Below, piece after piece: positions 44,801 to 57,386 of a stretch of DNA of 64,000 bases. This DNA comes from Polytrichum commune. Its lineage: Eukaryota > Streptophyta > Polytrichopsida > Polytrichales > Polytrichaceae. The position numbers and the translations under genes are program-made. A model generated the notes under the pieces. It did not search any database and was not told where the DNA came from. It was given only the letters and a program-made list of their open reading frames with translations. Location: NCBI GenBank assembly GCA_950295325.1, contig OX485803.1:59599554-59663553 (forward strand). Reading direction: 5' to 3'. Numbering within the stretch: the first letter of the stretch is position 1; each line of letters starts with the position of its first letter.

Positions 44801-47800
44801 CAGGATTCTCATCCCTGTTCACTTCTCTCAAAAAGGTTATTAAAACCTCGTCCTCTCTGTTTCTCTGGTATTAGGATAGAGTCAATCAGAAGTAAACCAC
44901 AGTAACAAATTACCTGACATCATCACCTTGAACAACCGTAGGCCGCCGTTGAGTCCCAAAACCAGAGCCCATGCCTCCCATACCACCCATTCCTCCCATG
45001 CCTCCCATGCTGCCTCCAAAGAATGACTCAAATAGATCAAATGGATTCGTCTGCACCATCAGAGTATGCGATGGTGAGGCCCTATTTTAACCTCTTAATT
45101 TTCACAGAATAACAGCAAAAGACACTACAAACTCTTCTATAATATAGCAGCATGCAGCAACTATTCCCAAAACATGTACCAAGCGACAAGCAATCCTTCT
45201 TGTCTACAAATTTGTCTATATGAAAATTCAGGGTACATGCTGTCCTCTTAAAGGGGAAGGAACAGAACAAGGAGACAGAGACTGCTCCTACCGTGTAAGC
45301 TCCAGCTCCTCCACCAGCGCCTCCCTTTACCCCAGCTTCTCCAAATTGGTCATACAAAGATTTCTTCTCATCATCCGAGAGTATCTAGACAGTGCACGAA
45401 ATTTATAAGATACACAGTTTGAAAATACAGAATCCCAGGAGTCCATGTGCCTCTGGTATGCGCAAAGTCTACATGTCAGAAGTTCAAGTGGAAAACTAAA
45501 TATAACAAGCAGATACATACATCACATCAATGCCTGACCTTAAAACTATAACCTAGGACTCAAGAATGTCATTATCTTGCACAACTAAACAACAGGGATT
45601 TGAAACCCTACCTCATATGCACTACTGATTTCCTTGAACTTATCCTCAGCTCCTGGCTGTTTGTTGACATCTGGATGATACTGCACATGAGAGTACAATT
45701 GGCTTACTACATACAGGTTACAATCTCAGCCTTCTTACAGTTCAAGGATGAACCTACTAGTCACAGGTATCAGCCTCCTGGACTGAAGTAGGGCTTAACA
45801 CCTCAACTCTGCACGACAAGAGGGACTAGCAATTAATGGCCATCATCACTGATGCTAACATATCTCTCCCTTAAAGTGGACCTGTGATATTCATGAGGAC
45901 AAATAAGAAGGCAAGCGTGCAACAAGTATATGGTGCAGGATGTAGCCCAGTACAAACACAAGCCACAAATCAGAATTACATTGCTAAATAAGAGATGAAA
46001 TGGACGGACAATTAAAAGTTATCAAACTTGTGACTCGTTTAATTGACTCAACTGTCAACCTCGCTCAAAGTAGTCTACACTTTTATAATGTAAGTACTAG
46101 GTTGTTACTCTCCAGCTACAGATGCACACTATTTAGTGACAATGCCCAAGTAGACCTGCTTACACTTGTTCAACTAATGCACCTTTGTCCTACCTTTTTT
46201 CCAATTGAAATTGCGAAATCGCAAAAGAACGTAATCAATCTATCTGTTGTACATGGAAGGAGGACATTCCAACTTTGAGACTAAATTGATAACCGTGACT
46301 CACTACTCGTGCAATTTAGAAACTACACATGTTTCTTGATTCTGCATCCCGACAACACCTTTAGCACTTTCCACAAGATAATTGCATTCCCTAACACAAC
46401 AGTCCCCACTGGAACAGCTGCAAATTGTTTTTCAAAAATCCGTTTCCTGATAAGAATCAAGAAGGGTTGATTCTTGACAAGAGCAAATCTGCAGATGAAG
46501 AATCAACCCTTCTTGATTTCTTGATTCTTCGTCTTCAAATTCGCAGGTAAACCCAATAGGGTTGTGGACCATTCCAGTGCGTGGCAATGTGAACCCAGGC
46601 TACCTCTGCTGCATTTACGAAGCTTGCATTGTGACACCAATACATGCAACTACGGAGGTTAAATGAGTAACAGGACCATGATACCTAAAAGATAGAATTG
46701 TAAATTTGGTGCAGAATTTTAATATCTAATCCTTGCACACCTACACCTAACTCCAGCCCAATTTCTGAAAGGGTTTGGGAAATTGGACAGGGGACCACAT
46801 GAAGTGCATCTAATGTCGCCAAGAAACAAAAGACCCAAAACACAAATCAGTCCAACCTCAGATGCATTTAAAAACCTCGCACCGTGAGACCTAAGAGGTA
46901 GAATCCCAAATTTGGTGCAAATTTTCAAAATCTGATATACCCCTGGACACCTCCACCCAACTCCAACCCAATTTCTGAAAGGGAATTGTGAAATTGGATA
47001 GAGGGACACATAAAATGCATCTAATGCCGCCAAGAAACAAGAGCCAAAACTCAATTCGAGCCAAACTCAGCTACATTTAAGAACCTCGCACCCCGTGAGA
47101 CCTAAGAGGTAGAATCCCAAATTAGGTGCAGAATTTCGAAATCCAATCTACCCTTACATACCTACACCAACTCCAACCCAAATTTTGAAAGGGAATTGCC
47201 AAATTGGATAGGAGACCGCATGAAATGCATCCAATGTCGCCAAGAAACCAAAAACCCACACCATAAAATCGCCATGACGACCCCCATTTCGCAGGGATGA
47301 TGACCAACTTCGCACCCAACCGAATCCAATTGGAAGTGCTACCCCTCTCCCAAATGCTCAATTCCAGACTCGGGTGAGCTGAACCCCCCACTCATTACCT
47401 GACGTGCCAGCTTTCGATAAGCACTTTTGATATCCTGCTTGGTGGCTGATTTCGGGACACCCAGAACAGAGTAATAATCCGCCGCCATGCGAGCACACAT
47501 CCTCCCTCTTCCTCCTCTCCTCGTTCGACCATCTCCTCGAGGCAGCCCCAACTCGCCACTGAAAAACGCCCTTCCTCCCTCCCCTTGCAGAAACCGCCCC
47601 TGCTCTTCCCGCAATCCAACCACAGCCCTCTGTTGTTGCTGATGTTTTCCTGCTCGCAGAAATCCAGCTCTCCATCCCCCTCGTCTGTTGTGGTGGCCCC
47701 CGGTAGCGGCGAGTTGTACAAGCAGCACTCCCCTGTCTCGCCTGCCAACAAGCGCTCCGCGGAACTTGGTGGCTTTCCTGCCCCGTGATGAGCTCGTAAT

Positions 47801-47839
47801 TGCGGGAGTCGGGGTCGCATGGGCCAACGCGGTGGCCAT
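41853..47839 (-). CDS. DJA6: chloroplast-type DnaJ (Hsp40, type I) co-chaperone, DJA5/DJA6-like
   Basis: Eleven exons from right to left: 47839-47399, 45680-45612, 45384-45292, 45050-44914, 44607-44412, 44101-43926, 43752-43623, 43467-43307, 43178-43072, 42514-42403, 41898-41853. All junctions are GT-AG and the frame closes exactly, giving about 555 residues. The ATG at 47839 follows GCC and opens a Ser/Ala/Arg-rich transit-like leader. The J domain starts at [13 protein letters not shown] and has HPD at the start of exon 2. A Gly-Met-rich linker is followed by four CxxCxGxG zinc repeats: [32 protein letters not shown]. The C-terminal substrate-binding domain includes GDLYVLLNV and GDHFFTIKV. 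The tail ends ALRWLKDRL, as in chloroplast DJA proteins, which assist plastid Hsp70 and have been linked to iron-sulfur cluster supply. If the exon 9 donor is skipped, translation stops at 43037. Confidence 0.92.
46455..46518. repeat. perfect 21-bp inverted repeat in DnaJ intron 1
   Basis: Positions 46455-46475 are exactly complementary to 46498-46518, with a 22-base loop. The arms include AAGGGTTGATTC. The whole would form a microRNA-precursor-sized hairpin in the pre-mRNA, but such perfect arms also fit a recent foldback insertion. Short AAGAATCA words repeat just beyond the right arm. Confidence 0.75.
46675..47280. repeat. ~210-bp tandem repeat, about three copies, in DnaJ intron 1
   Basis: Recurring landmarks are GACCTAAGAGGTAGAATCCC (near 46889 and 47100, diverged near 46682) and AATTTCTGAAAGGG followed by GTCGCCAAGAAAC. 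Spacing is about 207-211 bases. Copies differ by scattered substitutions and small indels, so the triplication is not recent. It accounts for about a third of the 1.7-kb intron. Confidence 0.85.
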
Positions 47840-47959
47840 GGCGAGCGCGCGAGAGAGATCAGAAGTGAGCTTCAATGTTGATGTGATTGAATGCGAGGGC
47901 GAGTTAATCCATAGCCATGGCCACCGCGGGGAGCAGGCCGCACAGCAGCCAAGCTTCAC

Positions 47960-48390
47960 GCCCAGCCTCCTCCAAAAGGGACCATCTGGATGGATGAAGT
48001 GGATGAATGGAATGAGGGAAGGATCTCTGTGCCTGAACCTTCCGTCTTCAACACCAAGGTAGACGTGCCCAAAACTCTCAGCTCTGTACCCACATCACAT
48101 GGCTTGGGTTTCGCGACGTCTGAGGTAGAGGGTGCTTAAACCAACACTTTAAGCTATTGCACATGCATATGGCTAGTATGTGGTTGACATACATAAATAT
48201 TTATTTATTTATATTTATATTTTCATTTATAAAGAATAGGAATAAACATAGGTATAGTCTCTTCCAAAAGAGAGCATGCGGATGGATGAAGTGGATGGAT
48301 GGATCTTCAAACGCCAAGGTAGATGCACCTCAAACCCTCAACTCTGCACCCACATCTCATGGCTTGGATTTCTCTACGTCTAAGGGGTTG
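47960..48390. repeat. diverged direct duplication upstream of the DnaJ gene
   Basis: A segment with GGATGGATGAAGTGGATG, then CCAAGGTAGA, then CCCACATC and CATGGCTTGG at about 47975-48125 recurs at about 48265-48390, with an AT-rich 48155-48250 stretch between. It lies in the likely promoter of the minus-strand DnaJ gene. Confidence 0.7.
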
Positions 48391-51300
48391 TTTACACCAT
48401 GGACCATGAAGTCGTCCCAAACTCCAGTAGAATTTGTGATTGGTTGTTGAATTCGATTCGGGATCGCTTCGGTTTACACCGAGGAAAGAATGGCAGGGAG
48501 ACCATGGAGTTCAAGGTTCCCAAGAGACATATTTTAAGGCCTACATTATACACTGGCATGGTCTAATGGGTTTTATGGTGGAAGAGGCAAAAGATGTACT
48601 CTAGTAGAAGTAGTAAAGTGGAAAGATTTTGTAGTGCATCACCTAATTGTTATTTGAGGCAAGATAGACGAGAAATTTGCAAAAATAATAAAAAGACAGG
48701 GTAAAAACATGAATCAATTTCTTTCACCAAAAAATGAATGTGGTGAATGAAGTTGTATGAGGGCTCTAGAAGGCCTTAGCATTAAGCCCTTGTGTTCATC
48801 GTCCTCCAAAAACGTGAGCAGTGTGGTACTTTTGGGCCACCCCCTTTCGAGGGAGCCTAAAAGTATCACACAAGCCCTTCGGTGAAGGTGGCCTGCATTT
48901 GCAGGCGCCCAAGCCGAACCCGGATGATAGGTGTATAACGTGAGTAGTTAGATTTTTAAGGGAGATTAAATATGCGTCGTAGTACCTCCGGAGGTTAGGC
49001 CTTAGTTTTTTACTAGTGTGGCTTTAAACTCCACTAACCAATTTCATATCTAGTTCTAACCTTAACCTACAACCTATTCTACGCGCAGACGCACCAGCCT
49101 TGAAACCAAAGCAATCCTAATTTGTGAATTGGGATGGTTCTGATACACCCAACCGGGTGTGACTCATACCACCCTAACTCAACGAACGGAATAACGACAA
49201 TTTGATGGACCATTCAATTCTTCCTATTTCTTTATTTAGTTCTATTTAGTTTTCTAAGCGGGGGAACTTGGCCTAAGTCCCACCCTTCACACAAACTCCT
49301 TCTTAATTACTTACTTTTGTTTGCACGTCCTAACTCACTACATTAACATATTAGGCATCACCCCTTACCTCGGGTCTCTTGCCAACAAGGGTTTACGATT
49401 TATTTTGTATGTTTTGATTGTTAAATGTGTTTACACTGGATAGACCACGAAATGCAACTTAATGGGACCAGGGTGACGGGCGACCTGTAGGTTCAACCTG
49501 TTGCGCAATCTTCATAAATTGGGGCCATTACTTCCAATCTATGGGGCCAACAACATAATAGTGGATTCGCGGGTCATTAACCCCACCTTTCCACCAACAA
49601 CATTCAGAGTGGTCGTGTCGGTGATTAATCCGACTTACCACACACGAAACTTGCTAATAAATGAAGCTACTACCACAAAACATACCAAGGGCCCCGAAAA
49701 CAATGGAATTGGGTACTCCCTTGGCGGTCAAGTGGTCAAGCCACTTGACCTTACGAGATAGGTGAGTGGGTTTAGAAATGCGTACCTTAGCCGTGCTCCC
49801 TCCAATCCTAAATGGAAGGCTTAAGGTTAGTTAATTTACCTCAATTTTCCTCGGTTGATTTGGGCTTGATGTAGGCCGAGCCGCTACCTCCTTCCTTGCT
49901 CCACTTTCCGAGCGTCGACCTTGCCTCCTTCTTTGTAACTAGTTTGGTAGTAAGCGTACCTTAGTTAACAATTAAAATATAAAGTGTTATTTTGCCCTGT
50001 AATTTAATCCTAAGCATAATATTTATACTTAGTGCACCAAATTATCTTTCCAATGATCTAAAAATCACTCTAATCGGATAAGAAATGCAAAAGTTATGAG
50101 GGTTGGAAGTGTGAGGTCGATTCAACTGACCCTTCCAACCCACCTATCTACCTTCTAACTTCAAAAATTCATAGCACATTCCTTACTACTTGGATCTAGG
50201 CTTTCCTTATACCATTGGAAAGCTATGAACAAGCTCTAACTAGAAAAATTATGACATCAGCAGGTTAAGCTAATAGAAATTCAGCGGACTCCTTGTAACA
50301 CAACAGTCAATCAAGAAGGCTTAAACTATGTATCTCGCCTTCAACAATTCATATCTAATTCAAATCTTAGTCAAATCAAACGTTCTATATGACCCTGGAG
50401 AGATATTAAAAATATGTATTTGATAAAAATATGTGATTAGAAAGGTAAGCCGAAGTGAACCCAGCAGGTCCTCTGTAATGCAGCAGTCAACCAAAAGTTC
50501 TCAAACTATGTGTCCCATCTTGCACAATTCATATCTAATTCAAATCATGCTCAAATCAAATGTTCTAAGCCATTTTGGAAAGCTACACAAAAGTTCTACT
50601 TGGAAAAAATATAATTTCTTGGAATTAAAATTCCTATTGGGCTCGCAGGTCTGATCCAGCAGCCGCTACCCACAAGACCACCCAGTTTTTCTACTCCATC
50701 TTTGAAAATCCATAACTAATTGTCATCTCAACCAAATCACAAATGGGAAACGGCTATGGATAGCTATATGAAATCTCTCTAAGAGAAAAATGATAAGTAT
50801 CTTGTTCTAGCTTTTGAACTAAGCCTTCAGGGCATTGGCAGATGAGGTCTATAATGCCTCTACTCAAAACTCTACCATCCAACCTACCTCTACAAAAGAA
50901 GGAATAATTTTGTTGGTGTGTTAATAAACACACAACCTAACTAGGAGAGAGAGAGTAGAGGAGGTTCTCAAGCCTTTCTTCTAGACCATTGAGAATACAT
51001 GCTAAAGGATTTTTTCCTAACTACATTGAAGCAGGGCTTCGCCCAAAAACTAGAGAAAGAGAGAGAGTTACAAGGTGGAAGGAGGGGTTTTTAAACCCTC
51101 TCACAAAAGGGTTGGACCCCTCCTCCACCGGATCCATTTTTCAACCCTTTCCCGAAATTTTGGCTCGGGGGTTTTCCCGGTTGAGGTTGCCACCCTCTCG
51201 CCGAGGTGGCTCCGACAAAAAACCTTTAGAAATCTTTCTAATTTTTCCGCCATCGAGTTGGCAAGGGGGCAAGTGGGCAAGTATCCCCCTTGCTCTCTTT

Positions 51301-51900
51301 CTTTTTTGTCTTCAAAATTCTTCACGCCGATTTTATCTTCTTACGTAAAACACCTCCAATAGTCTTGTGTGCCTCACACTAACTAATAAACTAACACTTG
51401 CTTAGCTAGCATCTACTAACATTTGCTTAATAACTAGCATCTACTAATATTTGCTTAGCTAGTTGTTTTTACTAGCTAGCACATTTTTTCTACTTTGCTA
51501 TCTTCTAGCACTACTTAGTTTCATTTTGACCTTCCTTCTTCTAGGCTAAATGCTAAATGAACTAATTTTTCCTAAATTCCCTATCAATTCTAACTTTTAA
51601 TGCTAACATTCTAACTAAAAGTGATCCCGCAGAGTGGTGGACCACTCAAAGGGTTCACAAGCAGTCACTCCCACAGAGGCTTCAAGTTTAATTATTATAT
51701 TGATATTTGTTTGCACACGAGAGGATTTGAATCCTCCTCTCTTTTGTCCAAATTTTCTCCTCCCCCTTCTTCCAACCACTAGCCCATCTCATTTTTCGCC
51801 CCTACCTACTCACATTGCTCTCCTATACAACATTTTTTTAATTTGTTTGTTTTGATTTTTCTTTACAATCACCATTTTTTTTTAAATGTTTTTTTGTTTC
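48391..51900 (-). mobile_element. relic related to the Ty3-like element's leader/LTR
   Basis: No coding remains are seen. The 49566-49634 stretch repeats the hairpin pair found upstream of gag: GGG around TCATTAAC (49571-49584), then GTCGG around TGATTAAT with CCGAC (49617-49634), same order and orientation. A TGTGTTAATAAACACACA word near 50.92 kb resembles one near 7.59 kb. At 48821-48871 a separate inverted repeat pairs GTGTGGTACTTTTGGG with CCTAAAAGTATCACAC, using two G-T wobbles. The block may be a non-autonomous LTR element or a decayed leader and LTR. Confidence 0.35.
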
Positions 51901-53390
51901 ATGTAAGTGTTAACTCTTGAATTAAAATATATACTTACTTGATGGCTGCAATCAAGAATTTCAATTGTTATGTTTATCATGCAAAAGGAAATATAAATCC
52001 ATTATCAAAGAATATAGGACTGACAAGAGGGCTAATGAGATTTCATGAATCGATAGGAAATAAGAATGTAAGTGGTTTATTGAAATGAATGAATGACATG
52101 GCAACATTACAAGTGTGTACAATCTAATCACTGCAAGTGCTATAACATCATGGAAAAAACATGTCATTCCATCTACACGTACTTCATATCAAAAACTACT
52201 TCTACACCACCAACTACCACGTCATCAACTACTGCAATATAAAAGAAAATTGGAATTATGGTAGAGATTTATTCTCATTTAACATATTCAAAATTTTAAA
52301 TTATTATAGCAACCTATATTAGGATACAACAACTAACCGTATTCAAAATATAATTCATTTCTTATCATCTATTCCTAATAAATTGTGAAGACATTCAAGC
52401 AAATGATGGTCCAATGCCCCATCTTCTAGAACCACAATTGGTTGTGCACAAAAGATGAAATTAAATATATTTTTTACTGATCATTATAAATTTTCATCCA
52501 TATTACCATATTCTTAGGATTTCACTCCTAAACTTGCAAATCTACATACACCAAGATGTCAACTATCCTTTCCGAAGTTTCACATATGCACTAATTGTTA
52601 TGATTAGTAATTCCAAAAAAATGCATACCTCACGATTGCAACTACAACCAACTCCCAATTACATACTAAACTCTTTGATGAAATGGCCATACTACCTAAT
52701 CCACCAAAAATACACATAGAATTTGCATATGCACATATGTACAATTTCACAATATACACCTTGACAAAATCGATCTCTAAATATTTATACGATGATATGT
52801 ATCTTAACCTGTAACTATCAAACATCCATGAACCTCACCAAACAACTTCTTGTTGAAGCACTTAGATGTAACAAATCTATATATATATATATATATATAC
52901 CCTCTCCTGATAATAAACATCATGAAACAACCACAAAGTCTCATGACAATCATAAAATACGAATTATTCCTCGTGACATAGAATGCTTCATCACTAAAGT
53001 CAGCCCTACTATGCATCCAGAATCTAATCACATATTCCCCAACACCTCGAACAATTATCGCTATCCAAAAGACCAAAATCCATAAATCCATAAAATACAT
53101 ACAAACATTGTTTACAAACTATAAATTATTTTTCAACTACACACATAATTTCACACAACTATGCACCCAAGACTAACAAGAAAACGGTAGAACCGCGAGG
53201 CTCTGTCCTTTATTATGAAAGACTACAATTGTAGTTGTCCACTTTGCTCATGCCAATTCATGGCTATTCACTATACCAAACCTTTCTTGGATTTTGTGCA
53301 CCTTCTTCTCAAATACAGGTCAAGGATCGAAGCTACTCATTTATCACCCAAAATTTTAAAATAAATAATCAAGAACTACCGAGATAACTA
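51901..53390. other. AT-rich intergenic sequence
   Basis: No gene is recognised. A (TA)n microsatellite lies at about 52880-52900. Confidence 0.5.
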
Positions 53391-53394
53391 TAGT

Positions 53395-53590
53395 TAACTA
53401 GATTTCTTTCAATGCATTTTAGGGAGCACATATATATATAAACTATAGTTAACATCCACATTACATAAAGTGGACCAAAAATAACAAGAACAAGTAACGT
53501 CCAAGTGTGAACACAAAGTGGTTAGGAAATTTGCTCTTGAAACGAAGAAGTTGATGCATAGTCTTTGTCCTATAGACAGAGCCAACAAAT
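53395..53590. repeat. dispersed repeat, third copy
   Basis: Shares CTATAGTTAACATCCACATT, then AACAAGTAACGTCCAAGTGTGAAC and CAAAGTGGTTAGGAA, then TCTTTGTCCTATAGAC, with copies near 15.7-16.03 kb and 32.76-32.88 kb. Its nature is unknown. Confidence 0.7.
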
Positions 53591-53594
53591 GAAG

Positions 53595-53960
53595 GCCATA
53601 AAGGAGGATTACCCACTCTTATTCATAACAAATACACATTTCTAGGTTATATTTCAAAAATACTCATATCCACAATAATATCATCATTTCTCCAAATAAT
53701 CTATATAGTAACCCAATCAATCGATATATTATTTTTGATAAACATGTACATGCCATCACATGTGAGAAACCTACAACTCATTTCTACATGTACAAACTGT
53801 CACAATAGACTGATTAAGCAACCATCCCAACCATATACATACAATGCGGATGCTTTAACCAAGATATAATCTTGATTGGACGACAAAATTACCAACAACT
53901 AACATCACCACAAGCATAAGATTGCTAATCATACACATACATCGTTTATAGCACGAGGTT
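53595..53960 (+). pseudogene. fragment of the same non-LTR family (AP-endonuclease N-terminal part)
   Basis: The sequence around 53745-53950 aligns by eye with 8871-9060 of the large LINE copy: both have ACATGTA(C/T)AT(G/A)CCATCACA, then CATAC(A/T)ATGC(G/A)GA, then CTTTAAC, then TTGATTGGA/AATTGGAAAACAAAA. Translation upstream (KGGLPTLIHNKYTFLGYISK) looks like the earlier part of the endonuclease that is missing at 8.87 kb. Stops and frameshifts are present. Confidence 0.6.
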
Positions 53961-55918
53961 AAATAAAATCGCTCATGTGTTGTTAAACTCTACCTCGTCG
54001 AGTGACTTGGCTATGGGCTTGAACATAATTTTTGGGAGTGCGAATTCAGTTTGAGTCTTGAAGTATTAGAAGAATATTTCATTTTGCAAGCGACTATTGT
54101 AGCATGATATTCTGTACTGAAGTGTTGAATGTGAAAAAACACATGATATTCCAACTTAATGAAAGAGGCTAAGGAGAATTTGGGTTCTACAATCTTTACT
54201 AAGTTAGATCTTTGAACAAATTATACCTTAGATAATGGATTTTACTTGTGTGTTGCAAAGACGGTCAAATGCATAGGGGGTATGTAATCTAATGATAGTG
54301 TGAACAAGGTTGTCAAGGAGCCTTAGCCATCATGAAGATTGGTGGTAATCCAACTAGTGAGAGCTAATTGGTGAGAACTTCTATTGATTCAAAAAAATTA
54401 CATAGGAGTGAGGAACATAATATAATTTATTTGGCAAAAAATGATACCAAGAGTAAAAGAAACTATAGCAATAAGTAGCTTCACATGATAAACCATAGTA
54501 ACATGTGTAAAAGATGTACGCGTAAACATGTCTAGATCAATGTGCATTAATACTACAACAAAAGGTTGTGGTGTGAGATTAGACAAACTCTCTTTCAATT
54601 AATGAAGTAATTATCTAACACATAGAATTTTTTGTAGATGTCTCACTAATGTAGGCATAACACATTGTACAAGATTCATAGCGAGGTGCACATGATATAC
54701 TAAACATATGATTTTAGTGTGGCATGAAAATTGGTTTGCAATGTATATTGGAGTGTTTTTGTGACTTGTTATGTGCCAACCTTTCCAAGATAAAGAATAA
54801 GGAATTCATTTAATTGAACACATGCATTTTAGTGGTGGTTGGTGAGGTGCGACTTCAAGATTGGACACCAAAAAGACAATTCTAGGCTCAACAATCAACA
54901 TAATTTGAGGGGGGGGGGGCTAGGGATACATGACCTACTTATAGCTCAATAAATCATTTAATAATTTTACGTTAACTCCAAAATCTTATAAAATTAATCA
55001 TGCTTCTTTATATACACTCGTGGATGCACACAAATTTCAACCTCATGAATCTGTGTGGTACAAGGCATCAAACAACAAAAGGAGATGAAAAGTAACCAAT
55101 AAGGCCCATGTACCTTAAGTTGCCACCCATAGAGACAATCAATGTAGGTTGACGATGAATTGTGTGGGTCATACTAAGGGGTGCTTTAGATGGGGTTCAT
55201 GATCCAAGAACATAGGGACCAATTTGAAGCAATTTGAGGTAAATTGAGCCCTTGAACCAAACCCTCCCTTGGATTCTACCTTCCAAAACAATTTTCCAAA
55301 GCATGAGCTCTCCTTTGAGCTTCATTCTTTTGGGTTGGGCCATTAGTGTTCCCCAAAAAAACGATGCCATGTAGAGTAGACAAACCCATTTTCCAATACC
55401 CTCCCCAAACTTAATACATAGAGCCACCTAAAGTCATGAAGTCCCACGCATGTAGCCATCATTTTCTAACTTGATGGGAAAAACAAGTTAAAAGTGCATG
55501 GATTTGGGTTCCTTGAATGGGGCACTAATTGTACTCCAGTTTTTGTCCCCTAGTTTTTGGAGATAGGTCGACCTATGTTGTGAATATGGGTTGGGAGAGA
55601 AATTTTCTATTGAAAAATTACAATGATTTTAAAACTTGGAGATAAATTGTGGATTTTTTTGTTAAACATTGTGATATTAATTTCCAAACATGTGAAAAAT
55701 CACCCCAATATCACACATGTACCATAGTTATGCAAAATTGCTTAAGTTAACGGAAATAGGTTCATCTACTTTAGGAGACACCTAATCCTAAGGCCCTTGT
55801 CCAATTTAACTCACACCTTTCAGCCAGTAGGTTTACTCCATTTTGTTGGACCCCTCTCAAGCGCCCCTAAATAATAAGTTATTTTGTGTAGTCATCCTTT
55901 TTGGAGACTATTTCATAG
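53961..55918. other. intergenic, no gene seen
   Basis: AT-rich. A run of ten G is at about 54909-54918. Short frames on both strands show no recognised motif. Confidence 0.45.
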
Positions 55919-55921
55919 TAA

Positions 55922-57250
55922 GGGTCCAAACCGCACATCCCGGTTAAGGCTTTGGTTAGAGTAAGTTTCCACTCGAATTAGTTATATTGTGCCCGCACTG
56001 CCCAATTAAGAGAGTTAGCAAACATATGAGATAACTGACCTTTGTGAGAGCTAATTTATCTTGCGGCCACACCACCTAATAAAACTACGGTTTGAAGAAA
56101 AGTTATCAAGATAGAAGTTAGCTAACTTTGGAGACCCTTGCTTTTGTGAAGAAATCTTAACTCATACATACCCCTAATGCTAAGTAACTTTTACAAATGA
56201 TTAGCCCAAGTATTTGTCTCGAATGCTCGCCTTTCTTTTTCCCCTTCTCTTCTCCATTCTACTATAACCACACTATTTCTTAAATCATCCTAAATCAACA
56301 TACATTTTAAATTATACAAGAATATTAAAATATCATTTAAATGTTCAAAATTATATTTTAAAATAAGATATACTTGTATTATTTTTAACTCATTATAATC
56401 AAATGAAACACAAATGCTATGAATTACATAATTATAATGTATCATAATTAGTGTCATGTTCAAAACTTTGGTTGGTCAACCTTAACTCCTCTTTCAAATT
56501 GATCAACCTTTGGTTAGTGCTAACCGCGATGAGCATCCATAAGATTGGTTAGCTTGCATACAAGTTACGGTAGAGGGCTCCCTATTTCATCTTGACATGT
56601 GCCCGAATATAGTTTCCATGTGGGATACAAGTGGTTGTGGCAAATGTGAACATGACACTTGGCAAATGTTGAGAAAAAAACAATTTTTTTTTGTTTGGAA
56701 TAGAGAGCCCTCTACAATAGTTGATCCCACCAACTCATATTGTTAAGTAATTCTCCTAGCTAAGGGCCGGTTCACACTATGGCCAAACTTCGAGAGGAGA
56801 AGCGTTTGGACCAATGAAAATGCAGAAATGTCCAAAGTCCGTCCTCTCGGCCTTCACACTAGAGGCTGAAGTCCAAAGGACGTCGCCTCCAAAAGAGCCT
56901 AGGTGGCAACACTTTTAGGAAGTTATGGCGCCAAGAGTTTGGCCTCTCGAGCAAAGTTTGGGTCGAGCAAAATGCTCGACCCAAACTTTCATCGAGAGGC
57001 CAAACTTTTTTTTCATTAAAATATTCAAAATCTAACAGTGGATTATTTTAATATACTTTTTCAGCCCAAAGGCTTCTCCTCTCGACATAGTTTGGTCCAG
57101 AAAAGTGACGCTTCTCCTCTCGACTTGGGCATAGTGTGAACCGGCCCTAAGTAGTGCGGTCATGATTTTAGTTAGCTTCAATTTTGGTTGGGTAATCTCA
57201 TTAACTCGTAAGTTAGTTAATTCTCTTAACTAGGCGGTGTGGCTGGACCC
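55922..57250. mobile_element. PIF/Harbinger-type non-autonomous element (outer)
   Basis: The left end GGGTCCAAACCGCAC and right end GTGTGGCTGGACCC are inverted relatives, and TAA flanks both sides (55919-55921 and 57251-57253). A three-base TAA/TTA duplication and GGG-starting ends are the Tourist/PIF-Harbinger hallmark. Words like the right end (CCACACCACCTAATA near 56066, GCCCAATTAAGAGAGTTAGC near 56000) recur inside as subterminal repeats. A second MITE is nested within it. No transposase is encoded. The right end lies 137 bases before the mago start codon. Confidence 0.6.
56764..57147. mobile_element. 384-bp Tourist-like MITE nested in the outer element
   Basis: Ends are GGGCCGGTTCACACTATG and CATAGTGTGAACCGGCCC, with extended complementary stretches built from CGAGAGGAGAAGC words. 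TAA stands at both sides (56761-56763, 57148-57150). The middle (about 56938-57004) holds a near-perfect hairpin with CTCGACCCAAACTTT arms around a three- to four-base loop. The well-matched ends suggest recent insertion. Its right edge is 240 bases upstream of the mago start codon. Confidence 0.88.
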
Positions 57251-57386
57251 TAATAGCACTACCTACCCTTTTTTGGGAGTGTCATACTTCGAGGTTGTTC
57301 GGCTTCAGTTAGGGCAAACTCCGGAGGGAGCGAAAGACAAGAGAAGGGAAGAGAAGAGTGCAGAGAAGAGAGGAGAGATTGCAGCG

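Noticed and set aside
47585-48062. Plus-strand frames over the DnaJ first exon
   Set aside because: Antisense of the GC-rich transit-peptide exon.
57237-57386. Upstream in-frame ATG for mago
   Set aside because: It lies inside the outer MITE, and the family's conserved N-terminus starts at 57387.
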